Under the pieces are notes generated by a model that ran no database searches, was not told where the DNA came from, and saw nothing but the letters and a program-made list of their open reading frames with translations. From Segatella copri (GTDB lineage: Bacteria; Bacteroidota; Bacteroidia; Bacteroidales; Bacteroidaceae): a stretch of 64,000 nucleotides of DNA. Within the stretch, counting starts at the first letter, position 1. Every line of letters begins with the position of its first letter. Position numbers and translations under genes: made by a program. Shown one piece after another: positions 42,298 through 51,190 of the stretch. The DNA is taken from NCBI RefSeq assembly GCF_015074785.1, contig NZ_CP042464.1, forward strand, positions 1,116,001 through 1,180,000. Reading direction: 5' to 3'.

Positions 42298-43587
42298 TTA
42301 TCCGAATTCTGTTTTGAAGGGTTTTGCATAAGCTCGGTTCTCTGTGTAGATATTCAGCACGTATTGCCTTGCAGTCATGATCCACTTGGCAGGTACGGAG
42401 ATGAATCTGAAGACAAAAGCCTTTATGCGACTCGTTTTCTTGAGCCCAAAAGCCTTGGTGTCAAGCCTGCTCATGATGGTCTTGTAGAAATTGTGTATCA
42501 ATGCAGTAAGCAGAAGAAAGACAGTATTCTCCGCCATGAATGACTTGGGGAGCCTGCTCCAACCGAATCCGTTGTTCATGTCGTCAAAGATACGTTCCTT
42601 GCCGCCACGCAGATTGTAGAATTCAACAATGTCCCTTGTCGATGACTTGTAATCGTTGGTCAGAATACAACGGTAAGTGTATTCGCCTTCCCACAGGTCA
42701 AGGTCGCCACTGTTGCGTCTTTGTCTCTGGATGACAAGACGATAGCACTTGCCTTCCCATTTCTCAACGAGAATGGAATTGAGTTCGAACTGGATGCCGT
42801 TAATCTCCTCCGTCTTCCATCCTCTCAGAGCAAAGATGTCATTGTAGAGCGAACTGCATCGGTTGGCACGGATGTAGAAATGTTTGCAATGCTTCTCTAT
42901 CTCACTGACGATTTCCTTCGAGCAGGAACCGCAGTCTGCCCTGAAGCGATTTACACGGATGTTCTGGGATTCCAGAAGAGCGAAGAATCTCTTATGGGTG
43001 TCTGCCTGATGAAAACGCACATTCGTGTTACCATCGCTGTTCTCGATATAGACTATCTTGTCACCGATAACATATACGCCAGGCCTGTAGCCGAGGAACT
43101 TTTTGTAGGTCGGTTTTGCATCATACTTCTCCGTTTCAAGGAACTGATGGTCAAAGTCAACATCGTATTCCTCAATTTCCTTCAACTCGCCTGTAGAAAC
43201 CAAAGCGTTTATAAGCAATGTGTTGAGTTTGTCTGCAGTATTGAAATCATAGGTCTTGCCTTGGTCGGAAGTATAGGAGATGTTTTCCTGTGTCAGTTCC
43301 TTGATGGCTCTGAGGATGGTATCAGAGCTGCATGTACGAAGGGTAGGATGATACGAGAGATGGCGCATCAGTTGTGACGTTACATCTTCCACGCATGAGC
43401 CGCCACAGAAATAAACGCTCATCAGCGAACGGACTATCTCGCTGAACTGATATCCGAAGATACTGCTGCATCTCTGACCCAGTGTTGAGTCGATAACGGG
43501 TGAAAGCATGGAGTCAAATTTCTCCATGATTGAAAAAATTCCTCCAAAAGGTGTGAGTTTCTCAGATTTAATTTGTATTTTTGCCAT
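42298..43587 (-). CDS. IS1380-family transposase (DDE type)
   Basis: A 429-residue DDE transposase. Catalytic Asp candidates lie in 'YDVDFDHQFLE' (about residue 142) and 'FRADCGSCS' (about 216). The Glu lies in the Y-x-x-R-x-x-x-E block 'YNLRGGKERIFDDMNNGFGW' (about 332). The N-terminus 'AKIQIKSEKLTPFGGIFSIM' is usual for Bacteroidetes members. The frame is intact, so the element may still move. It lies in the middle of the most rearranged stretch of the window. Confidence 0.92.
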   Translation of the reverse strand: MAKIQIKSEKLTPFGGIFSIMEKFDSMLSPVIDSTLGQRCSSIFGYQFSEIVRSLMSVYFCGGSCVEDVTSQLMRHLSYHPTLRTCSSDTILRAIKELTQENISYTSDQGKTYDFNTADKLNTLLINALVSTGELKEIEEYDVDFDHQFLETEKYDAKPTYKKFLGYRPGVYVIGDKIVYIENSDGNTNVRFHQADTHKRFFALLESQNIRVNRFRADCGSCSKEIVSEIEKHCKHFYIRANRCSSLYNDIFALRGWKTEEINGIQFELNSILVEKWEGKCYRLVIQRQRRNSGDLDLWEGEYTYRCILTNDYKSSTRDIVEFYNLRGGKERIFDDMNNGFGWSRLPKSFMAENTVFLLLTALIHNFYKTIMSRLDTKAFGLKKTSRIKAFVFRFISVPAKWIMTARQYVLNIYTENRAYAKPFKTEFG

Positions 43588-43682
43588 GTCATATTAGAGT
43601 TTTGCTTGTTTTCTTTTTGCAACACTAAGATAAGTGAAAATTCTGACATGGCAAAATCCTGGGCAACTTTTTGTTGCTCAGG
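42298..43682 (-). mobile_element. IS1380-family insertion sequence (left end unresolved)
   Basis: The element contains one transposase gene. On the right, 43658-43682 holds CCTGGGCAAC...GTTGCTCAGG, a palindromic terminal motif of the kind expected at an IS1380-type end. A matching left terminal repeat and target duplication could not be identified, so the borders are approximate. Confidence 0.6.
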
Positions 43683-43828
43683 AACTTATAAATAAAGTTA
43701 AATTATAGTGTTGCGGAATTAAGGAATATAATGAAGCATATATAGAATAACTGTTTTTTTTTTTACATCGAAGATGTTTCCTGGAGAAGAATTTGAAAAT
43801 ATGGAGAAGAATTAAAAAAAATGATACA

Positions 43829-44587
43829 ATGAAGAAAATAGTACAGACAGCAGGGCGCACCCAACTGGGTGAGTTTGCCCCAGAGTTCGCCCACCTCAAC
43901 GACGACATCCTCTTCGGAGAAGTATGGAGCCGCAATGACCTGCTTTCATTGCGTGACCGCAGTTTGGTAACCATCACTTCGCTTATCAGTCAAGGAATCA
44001 CCGACAGCTCGCTGAAATATCACCTGCAGTCAGCAAAGAACAATGGAATTACTCGCACGGAAGCGGCAGAGATCATCACCCACATCGCCTTCTACGCAGG
44101 TTGGCCAAAGGCCTGGGCTGCCTTCAATCTGGCAAAGGAGGTATGGAACGAAGATGTAAAAGGCGACGATGCGAAGGCTGCATTCCAGTGCGAGATGATT
44201 TTCCCTATCGGTGAGCCTAACACCGCTTATGCCAAGTACTTCAAGGGCAACAGTTATCTGGCACAAATATCCGACAGTCAGATACCTTTCTTCAACGTAA
44301 CCTTTGAGCCTGGTTGCCGCAACAACTGGCATACGCACCACGCCACAAAGGGCGGCGGGCAAATGCTGGTAGGCGTAGCCGGACGAGGCTGGTATCAGGA
44401 AGAAGGCAAGCCTGCACAGGAGATTCTCCCAGGCACAGTCATCCACATTCCTGCCAACGTGAAGCATTGGCACGGTGCAGCAAAAGACAGCTGGTTTGCC
44501 CACCTCGCCTTTGAAATACCTGGCGAGAACAGCTCCAACGAGTGGCTTGAGCCTGTGACCGATGAGAAATATGAAAAGTTAAAATAA
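43829..44587 (+). CDS. Carboxymuconolactone decarboxylase-like domain fused to a cupin
   Basis: The chosen ATG at 43829 follows a short A-rich stretch; an in-frame ATG at 43793 would add only 12 low-complexity residues. Residues about 10-115 form a CMD-type helical domain ('LRDRSLVTITSLISQGITDS', 'ITHIAFYAGWPKAWAAF'), but the C-x-x-C/H redox pair of AhpD-like members is absent. Residues about 140-250 form a cupin with metal-binding motifs 'NNWHTHHATKGGGQML' and 'PANVKHWHGA'. Such fusions are common in Bacteroidetes and probably act on small organic acids or quinones. It starts the block with the AlkD-like and RNase H-like genes. Confidence 0.9.
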   Translation: MKKIVQTAGRTQLGEFAPEFAHLNDDILFGEVWSRNDLLSLRDRSLVTITSLISQGITDSSLKYHLQSAKNNGITRTEAAEIITHIAFYAGWPKAWAAFNLAKEVWNEDVKGDDAKAAFQCEMIFPIGEPNTAYAKYFKGNSYLAQISDSQIPFFNVTFEPGCRNNWHTHHATKGGGQMLVGVAGRGWYQEEGKPAQEILPGTVIHIPANVKHWHGAAKDSWFAHLAFEIPGENSSNEWLEPVTDEKYEKLK

Positions 44588-44598
44588 CAATAAGATTT

Positions 44599-45279
44599 AT
44601 GACTTCACTTCAAGAAAGGCTGTTCGCCATGCAGGATAAGCAGTATGCTGCTTTCCAGGCCAAACTGACACCGGGAGTGCCTGTGGAGAGTTTCATAGGC
44701 ATTCGTGTGCCTGTGCTTCGCAAGTTCGCAAAAGAATTTACAAAGGAAGTAGATTGCGAGGAATTTCTTCATCAGCTTCCTCACGAATACTACGACGAGA
44801 ACATGCTTCACAGTCTCCTCATTTCCGAGGTGAAGGACTACGATGAATGCATTCGTCTTACTGACAGCTTCCTGTCATTCGTGGATAACTGGGCTGTTTG
44901 CGACATCATGTCTCCGAAGGTGTTTGCCAAACACAAGGAGGAACTATTGGTGAAGATCAAGACTTGGAGTAAATCGTCACACGTTTATACTTGTCGCTTT
45001 GGAATAGATACACTTATGTCTCATTACCTGGATGAAGACTTCAAGGCAGAATATCTTGAAATTCCTGCATCTGTAAGGAGCGAAGAGTATTACGTAAAGA
45101 TGATGGTAGCCTGGTTCTTCGCCACCGCCCTTGCCAAGCAATGGGACCAGGCGATTCCCTACATCGAACAAAACCGCCTTGCTCCCTGGACGCACAACAA
45201 GACCATCCAGAAGGCCATCGAGAGCTACAGAATCACGCCCGAGCAGAAGGAATATCTGCGGGCATTGAAGATAAAATAA
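44599..45279 (+). CDS. DNA alkylation repair protein (AlkD-like HEAT-repeat glycosylase family)
   Basis: The protein has 226 residues of the PF08713 family, whose members remove N3- and N7-alkylated bases with a curved helical-repeat fold. It shows 'GIRVPVLRKFAKEF', 'EYYDENMLHSLLISEV', 'SFVDNWAVCDIMSPKVFAKH', 'PWTHNKTIQKAIES'. The Trp and Asp in 'VDNWAVCD' correspond to the substrate-contacting positions of AlkD. It begins 12 bases after the cupin gene and ends three bases before the RNase H-like gene. Confidence 0.9.
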   Translation: MTSLQERLFAMQDKQYAAFQAKLTPGVPVESFIGIRVPVLRKFAKEFTKEVDCEEFLHQLPHEYYDENMLHSLLISEVKDYDECIRLTDSFLSFVDNWAVCDIMSPKVFAKHKEELLVKIKTWSKSSHVYTCRFGIDTLMSHYLDEDFKAEYLEIPASVRSEEYYVKMMVAWFFATALAKQWDQAIPYIEQNRLAPWTHNKTIQKAIESYRITPEQKEYLRALKIK

Positions 45280-45281
45280 TT

Positions 45282-45722
45282 ATGACACAAGATACTTCTA
45301 CATATTACGTTTGGATAGGTGGCTCATGTGATTATGGCCATAAAGAGCGAGCTGGTGGTGCTGCCGTTGTGATTGAGCATAACGGCAATATCATCAGCCG
45401 TGATGTAATCAGCGACCTACACACCACAGAGTTCCGCATGATGCTAACCCTCATGGTGAAGGTAATGCAGGAAATACCTAAAGGTTCCGACATTCTCTTC
45501 CTGACCAACGCTGCCTATATTCAGAACTTTGACAAGACTCCAACCTCAAAGTCTGCCAATCCAGACTTGATCATTCAATGCATCGAGGAAAAGAAAAGGT
45601 ACAACTCAGTCGGAGTCAAGATTGTGCAATATCATAAGAGCCCATTGCTGATAGAGACCCACGATAGGGCTACGGAAGCAATGGCAAAGACAAGGAAGGA
45701 GTTTCATCAGAAAAACAAATAA
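45282..45722 (+). CDS. RNase H-like fold protein, probably catalytically degenerate
   Basis: The ATG at 45282 gives 146 residues; the frame upstream is only the shadow of the AlkD-like gene. The pattern follows RNase HI: 'YVWIGGSCDYGHKERAGGAA' (compare TDGSC...GG), 'TTEFRMMLTLMVKVMQEIP' (the E of N-R-x-E-x-x-A), 'ILFLTNAAYIQN' (compare TDSxYV). The first catalytic Asp reads Gly and the third Asn-Ala, so the metal site looks lost while one Glu remains. It could bind RNA-DNA hybrids without cutting. Its 3' half is duplicated at 36062-36262. Confidence 0.7.
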   Translation: MTQDTSTYYVWIGGSCDYGHKERAGGAAVVIEHNGNIISRDVISDLHTTEFRMMLTLMVKVMQEIPKGSDILFLTNAAYIQNFDKTPTSKSANPDLIIQCIEEKKRYNSVGVKIVQYHKSPLLIETHDRATEAMAKTRKEFHQKNK

Positions 45723-45732
45723 ATGTTTAGGG

Positions 45733-46047
45733 TCGTTTTCCGGTCATTAAGGTCACGGTCATTAAGGTCATTAAGGATTTCCGGTTATTCAAGATGTCTG
45801 ACCCCAAATATGGTTTACAGCTAATGAGCGATGATTATATTCTTGAAAAGCTCATAGAAGAACTGAGGGAAACTCAATAACACCAAAAGTGAGCGGTTTA
45901 TGTAAAAAGTTACGGAGATAATTCACATTTTCCGTAACTTTTTACATTTTCATCTTATATGTTTTTTGGAGCATTTCATTGCGTTAATTTTCTTATATAA
46001 GATAAGACAGTACTACTATGACATAATTCAAGCGCCATACTCAACCC
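45733..46047. repeat. GGTCATTAAGG repeat cluster and 15-bp hairpin
   Basis: Three close copies of GTCATTAAGG (45738-45776) repeat those at 36275-36317. A perfect 15-bp stem follows (45902-45916 and 45931-45945, core AAAAAGTTACGGA), probably a terminator. A 28-codon frame at 45794-45880 ('YILEKLIEELRETQ') is doubtful. No other gene is visible. Confidence 0.7.
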
Positions 46048-47269
46048 CTATTCTTTTGGATCAATGTCAAATGGAAGCAATGGAGTATCATCATCATTTC
46101 CACTATTGAATCGGTCGAAATCCGAGATATAGGAACGGTCTTGAATAACCTTATATTTCTCATACTCAGAATAAGCCTTTTCTCTGGCTTCTTCTTGCGA
46201 AACCTTACCTGCACTACTCTTAGCATCATAGTCCATAGTTTCAAGCAACAGCTTCAGGCGATTCTTCCAATCCTCCATCGTAGTAAATTTCCGCATCAGC
46301 TCGCTCATAAACAATCTCAGCTGCCGTATGATTGGTAACCGCCAGGTGCATCATATTCTGCACCATCTTATAGAAGAGTTTGGTACTTTCAGCCTTTACA
46401 TCATAATCTGCACTACACTCTGCATAAATATCAGTTATCTTCTGGTAGTATCTGCGTTCAGAAGTGCGGATTTCACGGATACGTTCCAGCAAATCGTCAA
46501 AATAATCCTTGCCGAAGTGCTTACCTTGCTTCAGACGTTCATCATCCAAGACATAACCCTTAATGATGAACTCCTTCAATACAGAAGTTGCCCATATACG
46601 GAATTGGGTTGCCTGATAGCTGTTCACTCGATAACCAACAGCGATGATAACATCAAGATTGTAGAACAATGGAGCACGCTCAACATCACGCTCTCCCTCC
46701 AGTTGAACTTGTTGAATTTTTCTACAAGTTGCCTCTCTTTGCAATTCACCAGACTCATAAATCTGAGAAATATGATAAGTGATAGTTGCTCTATCAATAC
46801 CAAACAAAGCAGCCATCCTTTTCTGTGACATCCAAAAAGTTTCGTTGTTGAAAATCACTTCAATGCGAGTCTCTCCCTGTGCAGTTTTATACAGTAAAAT
46901 ATTGGATTCCAGTGAGTTCCGCATAAGTTCGGTTGTAGATACGGATTGAGAAAAATAGGCTCTTGCCTGCTTCACTAACAGCTTCCTTGAATCAGCATTC
47001 TCAGAAATGATCATACAAGCCATACGTGATAGATGGAAAGCTTCGACCTTGCGAAACGCTCCATTACCCACCTTGAACATGTCAACCGCATGGTTGAAAT
47101 GTTCGTCTATATTCATACCTTTTTCACTGGCAACCTTGATTGCCTTGTCTATTACATTCTGGAATTTCCAATATCCCGAATAGCCCATCGCATTACAAAG
47201 TTCGCGTGAACTCCAGTATTCTTTCCCGTTATCATCCACTTTCCGAATTTCTTCGAATGTCGGACGCAT
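46048..47269 (-). pseudogene. DinD-RhuM fusion gene with internal deletion and frameshift
   Basis: From the ATG at 47269 the protein begins with a DinD/BRO-like domain of about 110 residues ('WSSRELCNAMGYSGYWKFQN'), joined without a break to a RhuM-type domain ('IEVIFNNETFWMSQKRMAAL', 'LDVIIAVGYRVNSYQATQFR', 'LKEFIIKGYVLDDERLKQGK', 'HTAAEIVYERADAE'). After that point the expected RhuM C-terminus appears in another frame ('MEDWKNRLKLLLETMDYDAK' ... 'EKAYSEYEKYKVIQDRSYIS', down to 46048), and about 60 residues between are missing. The main frame ends at 46241 with 342 residues, and its helix-turn-helix is intact, so a shortened product may be made. Confidence 0.75.
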
Positions 47270-47283
47270 GTCAGGCACATTAT

Positions 47284-47410
47284 CATCAGGGAAACAGGCA
47301 CCGAGGTACTTATCACGATGATCACCTCCTATGGACTTGCGCCGGGCGGCTGTAAAACGTTATCACTTCGCATGGTAGTGTTTATTCGAGAGCCGACATT
47401 AGCGCTTTTT
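47284..47410 (+). pseudogene. Mosaic scar: ATPase tail joined to an HU_HIG fragment
   Basis: 47284-47352 is a shortened copy of the ATPase end at 38941-39015 ('ITMITSYGLAPGG'). It is followed at about 47360-47406 by a 42-base piece almost identical to 29086-29127 inside the HU_HIG gene (CATGGTAGTGTTTATTCGAG core). Neither piece is functional. Confidence 0.8.
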
Positions 47411-47637
47411 GATAACACATTTGTAACACACATGGATGATTTCTCAATACATCAAATTCATAACATATTGATTAACAGCTATTTACAAAAAGAGTACATA
47501 AAAGAGGAATAAGTGATAAAATATATTTAAAAACAAAAAAAAGAACAACAGAGATAAGTACCTATGAATAAGCAACTTACTACTATTGTTCTCTCACGCT
47601 ATTTTGTACAAATAAGTTTCATTTTGCTTATTATAGT
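47411..47637. other. AT-rich gap before the tRNA gene
   Basis: No gene that I can support. The frame at 47564-47746 crosses the tRNA gene and is an artefact. Confidence 0.5.
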
Positions 47638-47710
47638 GATTCCGTTGGGGTTCGAACCCAAGACCCACAGCTTAGAAGGCTGTTGCTCTAATCCAACTGA
47701 GCTACGGAAC
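47638..47710 (-). tRNA. tRNA-Arg, anticodon TCT
   Basis: On the minus strand the cloverleaf folds fully: acceptor GTTCCGT with ACGGAAT (one G-T pair), D arm AGCTCAGTTGGATTAGAGC, anticodon loop CTTCTAA (TCT, arginine AGA codons), and T arm with GGTTCGAACC. CCA is not encoded. Its promoter lies at 47778-47809. It marks the right edge of the rearranged region. Confidence 0.96.
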
Positions 47711-47777
47711 CAACACTTTTCAAAACGCAAACCAGCTAACCAATAACGCAATCAGCCACTTTTCTTATTTGCGGCTG

Positions 47778-47809
47778 CAAAGGTACATATATTTTTTGAA
47801 TACACCAAA
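47778..47809 (-). promoter_or_regulatory. Promoter of the tRNA-Arg gene
   Basis: On the minus strand -33 TTTG (47809-47806) and -7 TACCTTTG (47785-47778) are 20 bases apart, an ideal Bacteroidetes promoter about 70 bases before the tRNA. Confidence 0.8.
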
Positions 47810-47859
47810 CTTTTTCTCACTTTTTTCTTTTTTTATGCTTAAATATCGCAAAAAATAAC

Positions 47860-47867
47860 TACCTTTG
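47860..47867 (+). promoter_or_regulatory. -7 element TACCTTTG for the tricorn-like protease gene
   Basis: TAnnTTTG match 86 bases before the ATG; -33 box not clear. Confidence 0.55.
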
Positions 47868-47952
47868 CATCCGTTAGGAGCAAGAAACAGCATTCTGACC
47901 CCGAAAGAGAAGAGATTTTTATAACGCATATTGAAACATAAAACATACGCAA

Positions 47953-50900
47953 ATGAAAAAGTTAATCTTTTCAGTAGCCCTGCTCTCGGCAGCACTCTCT
48001 GCCAGCGCAGAAGAACATCCGCTCTGGATGCGCTACCCAGCCATCTCGCCCGATGGCACAACCATCGCCTTCGCTTATAAAGGCGACCTCTACAGTGTTT
48101 CTGTCAACGGCGGTGAAGCACGACAGCTCACAACCCATGCGGCCTTCGATTCGCATCCTGTATGGAGCCCTGACAGCAAGAAAATTGCCTTCCAGTCTAA
48201 CCGCGAAGGAAGTCTCGACATCTTCGTAATCGATGCAAAAGGCGGTGCTCCTACCCGACTCACCACCAACAGCGGCAGCGAAACACCTATCGCCTTTGCA
48301 GACAACGACCATGTGCTCTACTCAGCCAGTCTGCAGCCTACAGCCCAGAGCATCATCTTCGGCGACAACACATTCCCACAAGTATATAAGGTAAGCACCA
48401 AGGGCGGAAGACCGGAACTCTTCTCTACCCTCACCATGGAGAATATCAGCATCGCCAAGAACGGCGACATTCTCTACCACGACAAAAAGGGATACGAAGA
48501 CCCTTGGCGCAAACACCAGAAATCACCTATCGCTCGCGACATCTGGCTGAAGAGCAACGGTAAGTTTGCCAAGCAGACTACCTTTGCCGGCGAAGACCGC
48601 TCGCCAGTATGGACATCAGACGAGAAATCATTCTTCTATCTGAGCGAGCAGGACGGCACATTCAATATCTACCGCCGCAGCCTCAACAGTTCAAGCGACA
48701 AGCAGATTACCCACCACAAAGGCAATCCGGTAAGATTCCTCACTGCATCCAGCGCCGACCTGCTCTGCTACGGATATGATGGCGAAATCTACACCGTGAA
48801 AGAAGGTGGAGAGCCTCAGAAGGTGAACATCTCCATTACAACAGATAACGATGCTCCAAGCCTCGTACGTCAGATTAAAAGTTGGGGAGCTACGGAGATT
48901 TCCGTTTCGCCAGACGCCAAGGAAGTGGCTTTCGTGATGCATGGCGACGTATACGTAACTTCTGTAGAATACACCACTACCAAGCGCATTACCGACACAC
49001 CACAGCAGGAGCGCAACCTGAGTTTCTCGCCAGACGGCAGAGCTCTGGTCTATGCAGCCGAGCGCAATGGCGTATGGCAGATTTACCAGTCTAAGATCAA
49101 GAACGAGAAAGAGAAGAACTTCACCTACGCTACCGATATCGAGGAAGAGCAGCTGGTGAAAACAGGCATTACATCGCAGTATCCGCAATACTCTCCTGAC
49201 GGCAAGGAAGTGGCTTTCTTCGAAGACCGCGCTGCACTCCGCATCGTCAATCTGAAATCGAAGAAAATCCGCACCGTGCTCGATGGCAAATACGTCTACT
49301 CTTACAGCGATGGAGACATCGCTTTCGAATGGTCACCAGACAGCAAATGGCTCCTTTCAACCTATATCGGCAACGGTGGCTGGAACAACCAGGATATTGC
49401 GCTGGTAAAGGCTGACGGCAAAGAGGTTCACAACCTGACCAATTCCGGCTACAGCGACAGCAACGGCAAATGGGTGCTCGACGGCAAGGCTATGCTCTTC
49501 CAGAGCGACAGAGCCGGTTACCGCAGTCATGGAAGCTGGGGAGCAGAAGACGATGCCTACATCATGTTCTTCGACCTGGACGCCTACAACCGCTTCAACA
49601 TGAGCAAGGAAGAGATAGAACTGGCTGACGCCAACAAGGACGAAAAGGAGAAGAAGGAAGACGAGAAGAAGGAAGAGGCTAAAAAGAAAGCTGACGAAAA
49701 GCAGAAGAAGACAGGAAAGATAGAGGTGGAAAAAGTGAAGCCACTGGAGCTGGACATCGAAAACTGCCGCGACAGAATCGTACGCCTCACCGCAAACTCT
49801 TCGCACATGGGCGATGCTGTGCTCTCTAAAGACGGCGACAAGCTCTACTACCAGGCAGCCTTCGAGGATGGTTACGATCTCTGGCAGCACGACCTGAAGG
49901 ACGGCTCTACCAAGCTCGTGATGAAGGGCGTAGGCCAGGGCAACCTGCAGACCGACAAGGATGTGAAGAACCTCTTTATCTGCAACGGAAGCAGCATCAA
50001 GAAGGTGGATCTGAGCGGATTCAGCACCAAGGACATCAGCTTTGAGGCTAACTTCAACTATAAGCCAGCCGAGGAGCGCCAGTATCTCTTCGACCACATA
50101 TGGCGACAGGTGAAAGACAAGTTCTACGACCCTAAGATCCATGGTGTTGACTGGGAAGGTTACCGCAAGACCTATGAGAAGTTCCTGCCTTACATCAACA
50201 ACAATTTCGACTTCCAGGAGATGTTGAGCGAAATGCTTGGCGAGCTGAACGCTTCGCATACAGGAGCCCGCTACTACGCTTCGAACAGCGCGCTTACCAC
50301 CGCCAACCTGGGAGTATTCTTCGACTCTCAGTACAAGGGCGACGGCCTGAAGATTCAGGAGATTATCAAGCGTGGTCCTTTCGATGTGAAGAATACGGGC
50401 GTAACAGCCGGCAGCATCATCGAGAGCATCGACGGCGAGGAGATTAAAGCCGGAATGGACTACTTCCCATTGCTCGACGGAAAGGTTGGCAAGAATGTAC
50501 GACTCGGCATCAGAAACGCCAAGGGCAAGAAGATGGAGGTTACGGTAAAGGCTATCTCTCAGGGCAAACTCAACAACCTGCTCTACAAGCGATGGGTAGA
50601 CCGCAACCGCGCTTTCGTTGACAGCATTTCGGGCGGACGCATCGCTTATGTTCACATTAAGGCGATGGATTCGGAGAGTTTCCGCACCGTTTACAGCGAA
50701 CTGCTGAGCGACAAGAACCGAAACAGAGACGCTGTAATCGTAGACGAGCGCCATAATGGTGGCGGCTGGTTGCACGATGATCTCTGCACCCTACTCAACG
50801 GCAAGCAATATCAAGAGTTTGTACCTCACGGTAAGGTCGTTGGCCGCGATCCGTTCAACAAATGGGTGAAGCCATCTTGCGTCATGATCTGCGAGAACGA

Positions 50901-51186
50901 TTACAGCAACGGTCACGGTTTCCCATGGGTTTACAAGGAACTCGGAATCGGCAAGCTGATCGGTGCTCCTGTAGCAGGAACCATGACAGCCGTATGGTGG
51001 GAAACGCTGATGGACAACACGCTGGTATTCGGTATTCCTCAGGTAGGCTGCCGCGACATGCGTGGCGTGTTCGGCGAGAACACCCAGCTGAACCCAGACA
51101 TCGAGGTTTACAACAGTCCGGAAGATTTCATCAATGGCCATGATACCCAGCTCGAAAGAGCCGTAAAGGAAATGATGAAGAAATAA
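47953..51186 (+). CDS. Tricorn-like S41 protease with beta-propeller and PDZ domains, periplasmic
   Basis: The protein has 1077 residues with a signal peptide ending 'LSASAEE'. Residues about 25-550 contain WD40/TolB-like propeller repeats ('YPAISPDGTTIAFAYKGDLY', 'PVWSPDSKKIAFQSNREG'). A Lys/Glu-rich linker (about 555-596) leads to the C1 helical part, a PDZ domain (about 780-860) and the S41 core. His769 ('NASHTGARY') and Ser985 ('NDYSNGHGF') are the likely catalytic pair, with the acidic residue near 'GENTQLNPDIEV'. In archaea tricorn degrades peptides made by the proteasome; here it should trim peptides in the periplasm. It ends in a strong terminator. Confidence 0.94.
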   Translation: MKKLIFSVALLSAALSASAEEHPLWMRYPAISPDGTTIAFAYKGDLYSVSVNGGEARQLTTHAAFDSHPVWSPDSKKIAFQSNREGSLDIFVIDAKGGAPTRLTTNSGSETPIAFADNDHVLYSASLQPTAQSIIFGDNTFPQVYKVSTKGGRPELFSTLTMENISIAKNGDILYHDKKGYEDPWRKHQKSPIARDIWLKSNGKFAKQTTFAGEDRSPVWTSDEKSFFYLSEQDGTFNIYRRSLNSSSDKQITHHKGNPVRFLTASSADLLCYGYDGEIYTVKEGGEPQKVNISITTDNDAPSLVRQIKSWGATEISVSPDAKEVAFVMHGDVYVTSVEYTTTKRITDTPQQERNLSFSPDGRALVYAAERNGVWQIYQSKIKNEKEKNFTYATDIEEEQLVKTGITSQYPQYSPDGKEVAFFEDRAALRIVNLKSKKIRTVLDGKYVYSYSDGDIAFEWSPDSKWLLSTYIGNGGWNNQDIALVKADGKEVHNLTNSGYSDSNGKWVLDGKAMLFQSDRAGYRSHGSWGAEDDAYIMFFDLDAYNRFNMSKEEIELADANKDEKEKKEDEKKEEAKKKADEKQKKTGKIEVEKVKPLELDIENCRDRIVRLTANSSHMGDAVLSKDGDKLYYQAAFEDGYDLWQHDLKDGSTKLVMKGVGQGNLQTDKDVKNLFICNGSSIKKVDLSGFSTKDISFEANFNYKPAEERQYLFDHIWRQVKDKFYDPKIHGVDWEGYRKTYEKFLPYINNNFDFQEMLSEMLGELNASHTGARYYASNSALTTANLGVFFDSQYKGDGLKIQEIIKRGPFDVKNTGVTAGSIIESIDGEEIKAGMDYFPLLDGKVGKNVRLGIRNAKGKKMEVTVKAISQGKLNNLLYKRWVDRNRAFVDSISGGRIAYVHIKAMDSESFRTVYSELLSDKNRNRDAVIVDERHNGGGWLHDDLCTLLNGKQYQEFVPHGKVVGRDPFNKWVKPSCVMICENDYSNGHGFPWVYKELGIGKLIGAPVAGTMTAVWWETLMDNTLVFGIPQVGCRDMRGVFGENTQLNPDIEVYNSPEDFINGHDTQLERAVKEMMKK

Positions 51187-51190
51187 ACAG

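Noticed and set aside
42124..43690. Precise ends and target duplication of the IS1380 element
   Set aside because: No matching left inverted repeat could be read, so exact borders would be a guess.
28388..45950. CRISPR array among the repeats
   Set aside because: Repeats are irregularly spaced, are mostly palindromic or duplicated gene pieces, and have no equal spacers; no cas genes are present.
27586..47710. Complete prophage or conjugative element
   Set aside because: No integrase, terminase, capsid, portal or transfer genes are visible; only scraps and one transposase.
47564..47746. 60-codon plus-strand frame
   Set aside because: It runs through the tRNA-Arg gene.
49357..50775. 472-codon minus-strand frame opposite the tricorn-like gene
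   Set aside because: Antisense shadow; leucine/valine-rich composition without a domain.
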